Assembly (NCBI GenBank): GCA_035325705.1
Contig: DAOKZI010000001.1
Coordinates: 62,001 to 126,000 of the forward strand
Direction: 5' to 3'
DNA: 64,000 nt
DNA from: Ga0077536 sp035325705
GTDB taxonomy: Bacteria; Pseudomonadota; Gammaproteobacteria; Ga0077536
Shown here: positions 51,641 to 60,246 of the stretch, one piece after another
Layout of the letters: each line of letters begins with the position of its first letter
Position numbering within the stretch: the stretch's first letter is position 1
Translations under genes and position numbers: made by a program
The notes under the pieces: model-generated
Seen by the model: only the letters and a program-made list of their open reading frames with translations
Database searches by the model: none
What the model was told of the DNA's origin: nothing

Positions 51641-54600
51641 TCAATCGTCCCGCAGTCGCGACGCGAGCTCCTCGATCAGCGCCTGGTCGTGGGCCTTGGC
51701 GGCTTCGCGGGCTTTCAGCGCGCGCTGTTTGATGCGTTCGAGATGGGCTTTCTGATTGGCGAGCATCTTGGCGGACACCTGGCCGCCCTGCTGCGCTTCC
51801 TGCTCGCGCAGCCAGGTCTCGACTTCCTGCTCGAAGCGGTTGCGCGTTGCCGCTTCCTCGTGGCGGTGCTGCTCGAGGTTGCGCGCGTGGACGCGCGCGG
51901 CGGCTTCCATGCGCTCCTGGTTGGCCTCGGCCGCCGCGATCTGCGCGCGGGCGGCGGACAGCTCGGCTTCGATCGCGACGATGTCGGACGCGAGCCGGGC
52001 CTGCACGAGCTGATCCGGCGCGGCCTGGCGCGCGGCCGCGAGCTCGGCCATCTGCTGCTCGGCGCGCTGCTGCGCGAGGAGCGCCTGTTCCTTCGCCTGC
52101 TGCGCCTCGAGCAGCGCCTGCCGTAGCTGGCGTCCTTCGATCTCGAGGCGGGCGCGCTCGGCTTCGAGCTTCGCTTCCTCGCGCTCGCGCAGCTTCTGAT
52201 GCGACTGTTTGTACTCGAGGACGATGCGCTCGGCCTCTTCGGCGGCCGCGATGCGCGCGGCCTCGGCGGCGGCCTTCTCGCGCCGCGCGCGCTCGAGCTC
52301 CTCGGCGTTGCGCGCGAACTCGGCTTCGAGCTTGCGCCGCTCGGAGTCGACCTTGGCCTGGATCTCCTCGCGCAGCCGGCGCTCGAGCTCTTCATGGCGC
52401 TGCTGGCGCAGCTCGGCTTCCTGCGCGCTCGCGCGCCGCGCCGCCTCGACCTCGGCCTGGATGCGCTGGGCCTCGGCGAGGCGCTCCTTGGCCGCGATTT
52501 CCTCGGCCTTCAGGCGCTCGCGCTCCTCGGCGAGCTGCAGCTCGGCCGCTTCCTTCATGCGCTGCAGGCGGGCGAGCTCCTCGGCCTGCCACGCATAGCT
52601 TTCCTCGAGCCGGCGCTCTTCCTCGCGCAGCCGCTGCTCGGCTTCGTCCTGCATCTGCCGCAGTCGCTCTTCCTCCTCGCGACGGCGCGCCTGCGCCTCC
52701 GCTTCGGCGGCGAGCTTCTCGCGCTCGAGCATCTCCTTCAGCCGCTGCATCTCCTCGACCGCATGGCGCGCGCGCTCGGCTTCCTCGGCGAGCCGCTGCT
52801 GCTCTTCCTGCACGCGGCGCGCGGCTTCTTCCTCGAGGCTGCGGCGGGCGAGCTCGGCTTCCTGCTTGAGACGCTGCGCTTCCTCGAGCTGGCGATTCGC
52901 GGCGGCAAGCTCGGTCTGCTGCCGCTCCAGCAGCCGCGCCGCTTCCTGCTCGGCGGCGCGGCGCTCGTCTTCGATCTGCTGCTTGAGACGCTGGGTCTCT
53001 TCCAGGACCTCGCGCGCCTTCGCGGCTTCTTCGGCGAGGCGGGCCTGCTCGGCGCGGCTGCGTTCCTCGGCTTCGCGTTCGAGCCGCTGCCGGGCTTCCT
53101 CGGCTTCGGCCTGCAGGCGTCGCGCCTGTTCGAGCCGCTCGCTCGCGGCCTGCATCTCCGCCTGCTGCTGGGCGCGCAGCGCCGCCGCCTCTTCCTCGGC
53201 GCGCTTGCGTTCCGCGTCGAGCTCGGCCTTCAGACGCTGCGCCTCTTCCCACTCGCGCTTGGTGCGCTCGGCCTCCTCGGCCAGCCGCGCCTGCTCGATG
53301 CGCGCACGTTCTTCCGCTTCGCGTTCGAGCTTCAGCCGCGCTGCCTCGGCTTCGGCCTGCAGGCGCCGCGCTTCCTCCAGCCGCGCGTTCGCGGCCTGCA
53401 GATCGGCCTGCTCCTGTGCGCGCCGCGCCGCGGCTTCCTGCTCGGCGCGCTTGCGCTCCGCCTCGAGCTCGGCCTTCAGGCGCTGCGCCTCTTCCCATTC
53501 GCGCTTCGCGCGCTCGGCTTCCTCGGCCAGCCGCGCCTGCTCGGCGCGCAGCCGCGTACCGGCTTCGTGTTCGAGCTCCTGGCGCCGGCGCTCGGCTTCC
53601 TCCTGCGCGCGCCGCGCTTCGTCGAGCTGGCGCAGCACTGCGCGCGCCTCTTCGACCTCGGCCTCGCGCACGCGCGCGGCGTGGGCCTGCTGCGCCTGGC
53701 GCTCGCGCTCGATCTGATCCTTGAGCTGCTGCGCTTCCTCGAGCGCACGACGCGCGGCCTCGGCTTCGGCTTCGACGTGGGCGCGCTCGGCGGCGGAGCG
53801 CGCCTTGAACTCCTGTTCCATCTGCCGGCGCGCAAGCTCGGCCTCGCGCTGCACGCGCTGCGCTTCCTCGAGCTTGGCGTTCGCCGCGGCGAGCTCGGCG
53901 TGCTCTTCCTCGCGCTTGCGCGCCGCGTCGGCCTCGGCCTTCTGCCGCGCCTCGTCGGCGGCCGCCTTCAGCCGGTGTGCTTCGTCCAGCGCACGCTTCG
54001 CGGCCTCGGCCTCGGCCTCGACGCGCGCGCGCTCGGCCGCGGCCTCTTCCGCCATGCGCCGGCGCGCGAGCTCGGCTTCGCGCTGCACGCGCTGCGCTTC
54101 CGCGAGCTTGGCGTTCGCCGCGGCGAGCTCGGTGCGCTCTTCCTCGCGCTTGCGGGCCGCGTCGGCCTCGGCCTTCTGTCGCGCTTCATCGGCGGCCGCC
54201 TTCAGCCGCTGCGCTTCGTCCAGCGCGCGCTTCGCGGCTTCGGCCTCGGCCTCGATGCGCGTGCGCTCGGCGGCGGTTTCCTGCGCCATGCGCTCGCGCG
54301 CGAGCTCGGCTTCGCGCTGCACGCGCTGCACTTCCGCGAGCTTGGCGCTCGCCGCGGCCAGCTCGGCGCGCTCTTCCTCGCGCCGCCGGGCGGCTTCGGC
54401 TTCGGCCTTGCGCTTCGCCGCGTCGGCCGCGAGCTTGAGCCGCTGCGCTTCCTCCAGCGCGCGTTTCGCCTTCTCGGCGTCGCGCGCCAGACGCGCGCGC
54501 TCGGCCTGGATTTCGATCGAGGCCGCCTGCAGCGCCTCCTGCTTCGCGCGCTCGGCCTGCTCCTTCAGCTTGCGCGCTTCCTCGAGCTGGATGCCGGCCT

Positions 54601-55909
54601 TCGCGAGATTCGCCTTCAGGGCCTGCGCCCGCAGGTCGGCTTCGAGCACTTCGCCGACACCGGCCAGTGCGACGACGCCGGTCTCGCGCTGCTCGGCCTC
54701 GGTCTGCATCGAGGCCGGCAGCGGGCCGCTGACGGCCGGCGACACGGCCTTCGGCTGGCCGACGAGCTCGGCCGGCAGGATCTCGAGATCGGCGGCCGGC
54801 GCCGCCGCCGGGCCGGCGGGCGCGCGCGCCGCCGCGGACGCCGCCTTGGTCACGCCGTAGCGGTTGGTGCCGCCGGCGAGGTAGTAGACCTCGTGCCCAC
54901 GCTCGGACAGCAGGAAGGCGCCGACCGCGCTGCGGCTGCCGGTGTCGCAATAGACGACGAAGGGCTTGCCGCTCGGCAGCTTGTCGACCTGCAGGCGCAG
55001 CGTGTTCAAGGGCAGGTTCAGCGAGTTCGGCAGCGCGCCCTGCTTGCGCTCCTCGGGAAAGCGGACGTCCAGCCACACCGCGCCGCGCGCGACGCGTTCC
55101 TGCGCTTCCTTCAAGGTCAGGACGTTCAGCAGCGGCTTCTTGATCAGCTCGACGAAATCGTCCTTGGTCAGGCGCATCAGCACGCCGGGCGTCAGCATGC
55201 GCACGGTCGCGTTGCGCCGCGCCTCGGCGACCAGCGCTTCCTCGCCGAAGGTATCGCCCGGGCCGAACTCGGCGAGCTTGACCGGGATCTTGCCGCCCTT
55301 GATCTCGCGCTCGACCTGGCAGCGGCCGGACTGGATCACGTAGTAATAATCGCCGGGCTCGCCCTGGCGCACGACGACGTCGCCGGCCTTCAGCTCGACC
55401 GGCTGCAGGCAGGTGAAGATGCGCTGGATGTTGGCCGCCGGCACGCGCGCGAACAGCGCCGACTGCAGCATTCGCGTCATCCAGTCGCCGGCGTCGTCCG
55501 CCTCGTCGATCTCGCTGACGCTGACCTCGCTGTGCTGTTCGCTCTCCAGCGCCAGCAGCTTGTCGAACAGCTCGCGCTCCAGGCGCAGCACGCTGACCTC
55601 GCTGGACAGGGCGCGCGCCGTCAACTGCCGCGGCTGCAACTGGGCGAGGATGTGGACCGCGTCGGGATTGCCGCCCGTCAGCGACTTCACGAGCTGCTGC
55701 CCGCTGTAGAGCTCGACCTGGCCCGCGAGCAGGTAATAGGACCAGCCGTCGCGCTCGCCTTCGCGGAAGATGTAGGCCCCGCGGCGGAAACCGAGCACTT
55801 CGGCGCGCGCAAACAACTGCTGACGGCGGGCCAGCGAGAGCTGGTTCAGCGGCACGAGCTGTTCGACGACAGCCGAGAATTTCTCGTCAATGGCAGGCAT
55901 CGCGCTCAT
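51641..55909 (-). CDS. giant cNMP-binding x2 / rhodanese / coiled-coil protein
   Basis: 1422 residues. Two cyclic-nucleotide-binding folds (about 20-130 and 150-255). The second has a phosphate-binding-cassette-like FGEEALVAEARRNATVR (221-237). A rhodanese domain follows (about 262-352) with an active-site loop YCDTGSRSA (Cys321) and WLDVRFPEE. After a Pro/Ala linker, residues about 424-1422 are an almost unbroken Ala/Glu/Arg/Lys coiled coil with no membrane segment or known C-terminal domain. Parts are tandem repeats of about 78 residues. The cNMP-rhodanese head occurs in other proteobacteria as far as I recall; a 1000-residue rod fused to it is unusual. It could be a filament-forming, cytoskeletal or scaffold protein gated by a nucleotide. 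Long opposite-strand frames are shadows. Confidence 0.88.
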   Translation of the reverse strand: MSAMPAIDEKFSAVVEQLVPLNQLSLARRQQLFARAEVLGFRRGAYIFREGERDGWSYYLLAGQVELYSGQQLVKSLTGGNPDAVHILAQLQPRQLTARALSSEVSVLRLERELFDKLLALESEQHSEVSVSEIDEADDAGDWMTRMLQSALFARVPAANIQRIFTCLQPVELKAGDVVVRQGEPGDYYYVIQSGRCQVEREIKGGKIPVKLAEFGPGDTFGEEALVAEARRNATVRMLTPGVLMRLTKDDFVELIKKPLLNVLTLKEAQERVARGAVWLDVRFPEERKQGALPNSLNLPLNTLRLQVDKLPSGKPFVVYCDTGSRSAVGAFLLSERGHEVYYLAGGTNRYGVTKAASAAARAPAGPAAAPAADLEILPAELVGQPKAVSPAVSGPLPASMQTEAEQRETGVVALAGVGEVLEADLRAQALKANLAKAGIQLEEARKLKEQAERAKQEALQAASIEIQAERARLARDAEKAKRALEEAQRLKLAADAAKRKAEAEAARRREEERAELAAASAKLAEVQRVQREAELARERMAQETAAERTRIEAEAEAAKRALDEAQRLKAAADEARQKAEADAARKREEERTELAAANAKLAEAQRVQREAELARRRMAEEAAAERARVEAEAEAAKRALDEAHRLKAAADEARQKAEADAARKREEEHAELAAANAKLEEAQRVQREAELARRQMEQEFKARSAAERAHVEAEAEAARRALEEAQQLKDQIERERQAQQAHAARVREAEVEEARAVLRQLDEARRAQEEAERRRQELEHEAGTRLRAEQARLAEEAERAKREWEEAQRLKAELEAERKRAEQEAAARRAQEQADLQAANARLEEARRLQAEAEAARLKLEREAEERARIEQARLAEEAERTKREWEEAQRLKAELDAERKRAEEEAAALRAQQQAEMQAASERLEQARRLQAEAEEARQRLEREAEERSRAEQARLAEEAAKAREVLEETQRLKQQIEDERRAAEQEAARLLERQQTELAAANRQLEEAQRLKQEAELARRSLEEEAARRVQEEQQRLAEEAERARHAVEEMQRLKEMLEREKLAAEAEAQARRREEEERLRQMQDEAEQRLREEERRLEESYAWQAEELARLQRMKEAAELQLAEERERLKAEEIAAKERLAEAQRIQAEVEAARRASAQEAELRQQRHEELERRLREEIQAKVDSERRKLEAEFARNAEELERARREKAAAEAARIAAAEEAERIVLEYKQSHQKLREREEAKLEAERARLEIEGRQLRQALLEAQQAKEQALLAQQRAEQQMAELAAARQAAPDQLVQARLASDIVAIEAELSAARAQIAAAEANQERMEAAARVHARNLEQHRHEEAATRNRFEQEVETWLREQEAQQGGQVSAKMLANQKAHLERIKQRALKAREAAKAHDQALIEELASRLRDD
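53834..54301 (-). repeat. 78-residue (234-bp) internal repeats in the coiled coil
   Basis: Residues 537-614 and 615-692 are near-identical units (for example EAEAEAAKRALDEA, then ADEARQKAEADAARKREEE, then AEAQRVQREAEL). Weaker copies extend on both sides (about 480-536 and after 692). This explains the repetitive DNA of the region. Confidence 0.75.
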
Positions 55910-56324
55910 CGGCGGCAGCGGGGCGTCGAGTGTAATCCGGGTCGAGCGGTCGTGGCATCGGACATGGCGGCAATTAAAGCAACCCCGGCAGGACCCTGCC
56001 GAACGAGAGCGATGCGTTTGTGAAGATGATCACGTTATTGCCTTTCGCGACGCTTGGCGCCCTGCCCGGACGTATCGGCCCGCTGCCGGCGCGATGCACC
56101 GAAAGATTGCCGGATCGGTCGCAGTTGCCGAGCGCCCTGACCGGCGCGGGATTTCAGCGTCCCGCCGATCGGCGGGCAAGCGAAAAACGGCCGCGGGCCG
56201 GCACGATTGCGGAAAACGCGCTGCGCGATGCGTCCGCGTCTTGGAGACGAGGCCCGGCTCGTCTTTCACGGGCCCGTTAGGCGTAGAATCCGGGCCGATC
56301 CTTACACTTGCAGGCAGCCGCGAC
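55910..56324. other. divergent gap upstream of the giant gene and the YdcH-like gene
   Basis: About 415 bp without repeats or a convincing gene. It should contain promoters in both directions; none stands out clearly. Confidence 0.4.
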
Positions 56325-56531
56325 GTGTCCTCGACCGAACCGGAGTCCCTCGAGCTTCGCATCCAGGCGCTGGAGATCGAGCATCGCGATCTCGACGAGA
56401 TCGTGCTGCGCCTGGCCGATCAGCCGGGGATCGACGAGCTGCTGCTGAAGCGCCTGAAGAAACGCAAGCTGCAAATCAAGGATCAGATCGCCCGTCTGCG
56501 CAGTGCCTTGATCCCAGATCTCGACGCCTGA
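56325..56531 (+). CDS. YdcH-like (DUF465) small helical protein
   Basis: 68 residues from GTG 56325. Helix-rich with the family's pattern: ALEIEHRDLDEIVLRLADQ then LKRLKKRKLQIKDQIARLRS. DUF465 proteins are short, abundant and of unknown function. The frame is open upstream, but the GTG gives the normal length. Confidence 0.8.
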   Translation: MSSTEPESLELRIQALEIEHRDLDEIVLRLADQPGIDELLLKRLKKRKLQIKDQIARLRSALIPDLDA

Positions 56532-56671
56532 GGCCGAAGCCCTGTCGATCGCGTCGGCGTAGCGGAGGCTGCGCGCGATTCCCTTCGCCCGTTCTCTATG
56601 TCGATCCCGAGATCCGAGGGCCGTCCCTCGTAGGGTCTGCCGACCGGCCGGGCGCCGGCCGCGCGCTGCGT

Positions 56672-57130
56672 TCAGGCGACGTGCGGATAGCTGCCGCTGC
56701 GGCCGTCGAAGAAGGCCTCGACGATGCGTCGCGCCTTCGGCCGTAGGTTCAGGAAGCTGAAGCCGAGCACGCAGCGCGGATCCTCGTCGACGACCTTCAG
56801 GTACTGCAGGCGCACGCCGAGCGACAGCGTTTCGCAGCCGGCGCCCATCGGCACGGCCAAGGTCGCCTGCAGGATCGGCTGCTTGTCACCGTCGATGCGG
56901 CCGCCCAGGGGATGGATGATCTGCGCCGTCGATACGTTGCAGCGAACCTGCAGGCCCTCGGCGCTCAAGTTGCAGAGTCGGGCCGCGCAGTGCTGTCCCT
57001 GCGCATTGCGGAAGGCCACCGGAATCTCGAGCTCGACGCGCGGATGCTGCCGCTGTTCGTCGATGCGTCTGACCAATTGCCACGTCACCTTGTCCGCTGA
57101 CGCGGGCACAGTCTCCATCGGGTTAGCCAT
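56672..57130 (-). CDS. PilZ-domain protein
   Basis: 152 residues. The c-di-GMP-binding signature is present: R-Q-H-P-R in EQRQHPRVELEIPV and N-L-S-A-E-G in ARLCNLSAEGLQV, at the usual spacing, followed by a beta-barrel (LSLGVRLQYLKVVDEDPRCV). It probably acts as a c-di-GMP-responsive effector for motility or exopolysaccharide; no such genes are adjacent. The start at 57130 is the first ATG of the frame. Confidence 0.85.
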   Translation of the reverse strand: MANPMETVPASADKVTWQLVRRIDEQRQHPRVELEIPVAFRNAQGQHCAARLCNLSAEGLQVRCNVSTAQIIHPLGGRIDGDKQPILQATLAVPMGAGCETLSLGVRLQYLKVVDEDPRCVLGFSFLNLRPKARRIVEAFFDGRSGSYPHVA

Positions 57131-57319
57131 GGTCTTTCCTCATTCTTGTACTGCCTGAGCCTGGCGCTGCTGGGCGTCGGCCCCGGGGGAAAACTAGCCA
57201 AGCTCGCCGGGCGACGGCGAGACACGGTTCACGATTCGTCGCAGATGCGCCGTTTTCTCGGCCGCCGCCACAGTTTTTTTCGCAACCGCGGGCAATGGCG
57301 GCAGGACGGAACGGGAAGC

Positions 57320-58174
57320 TCAGGGTCGTTTCGGCGCAGACGGCGTTCGACTCGCGAATTCGTGCGCGCGATCACGGCCCGCGGCGAGCTGCGCGGGCGT
57401 GAGCTCCTGTTCCAGCAGCGCGACGCTCTGCGCCGCGGCCGCGACCCCGGCCTCGGCGGCGAGGCGCAGCCAGGCGTAGGCGAGCACGGGATCGCGGGCG
57501 ACGCCGCTGCCTTCGAGATAGGCATTGCCGAGCGCCTGCCGCGCGAGCGCGGAACCCGCCGTGGCCGCGCGCGTCCACCAGCCGGCGCAGCGCGCGGGAT
57601 CGCGCGGCACCCCGAGCCCGCGGCGGTAGAGGATGCCGAGGTTGTAGCCCGCGTCGATCTCGCCCGCCGTGAAGGCCCGTTCCCACCAGTCGCGCGCCTT
57701 GGCGTAGTCGCGCAGGACGCCGTCGCCGCGGTAGTACGCGAGCCCGAGCCGATGCGCCGACTTGCCGCTGCCCTGCGCCGCGGCGCGCGCGAGCCACTCG
57801 AGGCCGGCGCCGCGATCGGCGGGCCCGCCGCGGCCGTCGGGGAACAGCGTGGCCAGGTTGTGCTGGGCGCGCGGCAGGCCCCGCGCGGGAGCCTTGGCGT
57901 ACCACTCGCGGGCCCGCGCCGGATCCGCGATCACGCCGAGGCCGCGGTCGTACATGAGACCGAGGTGATACTGCGCGTTCGCATCGCCCGCCGCGGCCGG
58001 CGTCGCGAGCGCGCTCAGCGCGGCGCCGTAGTTGCCCGCGCGATAGGCGTCCATGCCGGCCGCGACCGCGTCCTCGGCCGCTTGCGCGACGCTCGTCAGA
58101 CCGAGTACGGCGAGCAGCACGACTCGGGCCCCGACACGGCGGCGGACGCGCGGCGTGGGCAGTGCTGGTCTCAT
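57320..58174 (-). CDS. secreted Sel1-repeat (TPR-like) protein
   Basis: 284 residues from ATG 58174; an upstream in-frame start would place the signal peptide too far inside. A signal peptide (ARVVLLAVLGLTSVAQAAED) is followed by five or six Sel1 repeats, for example AQYHLGLMYDRGLGVIADPA and AGYNLGILYRRGLGVPRDPA. Such proteins are periplasmic or exported adaptors for protein-protein contacts. It is divergent from the moxR-like gene across only 40 bp. Some repeats are degenerate (APARGLPRAQHNLATLFPDG). Confidence 0.85.
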   Translation of the reverse strand: MRPALPTPRVRRRVGARVVLLAVLGLTSVAQAAEDAVAAGMDAYRAGNYGAALSALATPAAAGDANAQYHLGLMYDRGLGVIADPARAREWYAKAPARGLPRAQHNLATLFPDGRGGPADRGAGLEWLARAAAQGSGKSAHRLGLAYYRGDGVLRDYAKARDWWERAFTAGEIDAGYNLGILYRRGLGVPRDPARCAGWWTRAATAGSALARQALGNAYLEGSGVARDPVLAYAWLRLAAEAGVAAAAQSVALLEQELTPAQLAAGRDRAHEFASRTPSAPKRP

Positions 58175-58176
58175 GC

Positions 58177-58189
58177 CGTACACTGTACG
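58177..58189. promoter_or_regulatory. palindrome in the 40-bp divergent gap
   Basis: CGTACA-C-TGTACG, a perfect 13-bp palindrome, lies 2 bp upstream of the Sel1-repeat start and 25 bp from the MoxR-type start. Its position would allow one regulator to affect both genes. It could also be chance. Confidence 0.3.
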
Positions 58190-58214
58190 CTCAATTTTTC
58201 CCGCGGAACCAATC

Positions 58215-59072
58215 ATGTCGAACGAACGTTTTTCCGGCACCGACAGCTATGTCGCGACGGACGATCTGATGATGGCCGTGAACGCGGCGATCACCCTGGC
58301 GCGCCCGCTGCTCGTCAAGGGCGAGCCCGGCACCGGCAAGACCATGCTCGCGGAAGAGATCGCGCGCGCGCTGCAGCGGCCGCTCATTTCCTGGCACATC
58401 AAGTCGACGACCAAGGCCGCGCGCGGCCTCTACGAGTACGACGCCGTCGCGCGGCTGCGCGACTCGCAGCTCGGCGACGATCGCGTGAAGGACATCCGCA
58501 ACTACATCATGAAGGGCAAGCTGTGGGAGGCCTTCGAGTCCGAGGTGCAGCCGGTGCTTTTGATCGACGAAATCGACAAGGCCGACATCGAGTTCCCGAA
58601 CGATCTGCTGCAAGAGCTCGATCGCATGGAGTTCTACGTCTACGAGACCAAGGAAACCATCCAGGCCAAGCAGCGCCCGATCATCATCATCACCAGCAAC
58701 AACGAGAAGGAGCTGCCGGACGCGTTTCTGCGCCGCTGCTTCTTCCACTACATCCGCTTCCCGGACGCGGAGACGATGGAGCAGATCGTCGCGGTCCACT
58801 ATCCGGACATCAAGAAGCGTCTGCTGGCCGAGGCACTGAGCTGCTTCTTCGAGCTGCGCGAGCTGCCGGGCCTGAAGAAGAAGCCTTCGACGTCCGAGCT
58901 CCTCGACTGGATCAAGCTCCTCGTCGCCGAGGACATCCCGCCGGAGGCGCTGCGCGAGAAGGACTCGCGCAAGGCCATCCCGAAGCTCTACGGCGCACTG
59001 CTGAAGAACGAGCAGGACATGCATCTCTTCGAGCGCCTCGTCTTCATGTCCAGGAAGTCCGGTGCTCACTGA
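58215..59072 (+). CDS. MoxR-family AAA+ ATPase
   Basis: 285 residues. Walker A GEPGTGKTM, Walker B LLIDEIDKAD, sensor-1 ITSNNEKELPDAFLRRC. The set fits the MoxR subfamily that acts as a chaperone with von Willebrand A (VWA) proteins in maturing metalloenzymes or complexes. The next gene, overlapping by 11 nt, encodes such a VWA partner. The start at 58215 is the first ATG of the domain-length frame. Confidence 0.93.
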   Translation: MSNERFSGTDSYVATDDLMMAVNAAITLARPLLVKGEPGTGKTMLAEEIARALQRPLISWHIKSTTKAARGLYEYDAVARLRDSQLGDDRVKDIRNYIMKGKLWEAFESEVQPVLLIDEIDKADIEFPNDLLQELDRMEFYVYETKETIQAKQRPIIIITSNNEKELPDAFLRRCFFHYIRFPDAETMEQIVAVHYPDIKKRLLAEALSCFFELRELPGLKKKPSTSELLDWIKLLVAEDIPPEALREKDSRKAIPKLYGALLKNEQDMHLFERLVFMSRKSGAH

Positions 59073-60246
59073 TCTCTTCTACCGGCTGCGCAAGGTCCAG
59101 ATCCCGGTCTCGTTGACCGAGTACCTGACCCTGCTCAGCGCGATGGAGGCCGGCATCGCCGGCCACAGCATCGACGACTTCTACTTTCTCGCCCGCGCCA
59201 CGCTCGTCAAGGACGAGCGCTACTTCGATCGCTTCGATCAAGTCTTCGGCGACTACATCCGCGGCAAGCAGACGCTGTTCGAGGAAATCATCGGCGAGAT
59301 CCCGCTCGAGTGGCTGCAGAAGCAGAAGGAGCTGAATCTCAGCGAGGAAGAGAAGAAGCTGATCGAGAGTCTCGGCGGCTGGGACAAGCTGATGGAGACC
59401 TTGAAGCAGCGGCTCGAGGAGCAGAAGAAAGCCCATCACGGCGGCAGCAAGTGGATCGGCACCGGCGGCACCTCGCCGTTCGGCGCGCACGGCTACAATC
59501 CGGAAGGCATCCGCATCGGCCAGCACAAGGGCCGCCAGGGCCGCGCGGTGAAGGTGTGGGACCGCCGCGACTACAAGAACCTCGACGATCAGCTCGAGCT
59601 GGGCACGCGCAACATCAAGGTCGCGCTGCGCAAGCTGCGCCGCTTCGCGCGCGAAGGCGCGGAGGAAGAGCTGGATCTCGACGACACGATCCGATCGACG
59701 GCGCGCAAGGCCGGCCTGCTCGACATCAAGCTCGTGCCGGAACGGCGCAACACGACGAAGATCCTGCTGTTCCTCGACGTCGGCGGCTCGATGGACCCGC
59801 ACGTGAAGATCTGCGAAGAGCTGTTCTCGGCCGCGCGCGCCGAGTTCAAGCACCTCGAGCACTTCTACTTCCACAACTTCGTCTACGAGACGGTGTGGCG
59901 CGACAACCTGATGCGCGCGAACGTGCGCATGCCGACGGCGGCGGTGATGAACAAGTACGCCGCGGATCACAAGCTCGTGTTCGTCGGCGACGCGACGATG
60001 AGCCCCTACGAAATCATGGCCGTCGGCGGCAGCATCGAGCACTGGAACGAGGAGGCGGGGGCGACATGGATGGCGCGGCTGCTGGCGGTCTATCCCTACG
60101 CCGTGTGGTTGAATCCGCAGCCGGAAGACTACTGGAGCTACATCCCTTCGATCGGCATCGTGAAGCAGCTCATGGCGGATCGCATGTTCCCGCTGACCAT
60201 CGACGGCCTCGAACGTGCGATGAAGGCGCTGAAGAAGGCGCACTGA
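59062..60246 (+). CDS. VWA-domain (CoxE-like) protein, MoxR partner
   Basis: 394 residues from GTG 59062, overlapping moxR by 11 nt. The N-terminal half is helical (VPVSLTEYL-type start: IPVSLTEYLTLLSAMEAGI). The VWA domain begins LLFLDVGGSMDPHVKICEEL; the metal site reads D-x-G-x-S rather than the common D-x-S-x-S. LVFVGDATMSPYEIMAVGG follows. With the MoxR ATPase it probably assembles or activates a target enzyme not encoded nearby. Confidence 0.9.
   Translation: MLTDLFYRLRKVQIPVSLTEYLTLLSAMEAGIAGHSIDDFYFLARATLVKDERYFDRFDQVFGDYIRGKQTLFEEIIGEIPLEWLQKQKELNLSEEEKKLIESLGGWDKLMETLKQRLEEQKKAHHGGSKWIGTGGTSPFGAHGYNPEGIRIGQHKGRQGRAVKVWDRRDYKNLDDQLELGTRNIKVALRKLRRFAREGAEEELDLDDTIRSTARKAGLLDIKLVPERRNTTKILLFLDVGGSMDPHVKICEELFSAARAEFKHLEHFYFHNFVYETVWRDNLMRANVRMPTAAVMNKYAADHKLVFVGDATMSPYEIMAVGGSIEHWNEEAGATWMARLLAVYPYAVWLNPQPEDYWSYIPSIGIVKQLMADRMFPLTIDGLERAMKALKKAH

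Noticed and set aside
52199..56023. 1274-codon plus-strand frame rich in Leu-Gly-Phe, superficially like a repeat protein
   Set aside because: It is the antisense of the Ala/Glu coiled-coil repeats; its periodicity mirrors the 78-residue units, and the other strand carries real cNMP and rhodanese domains.
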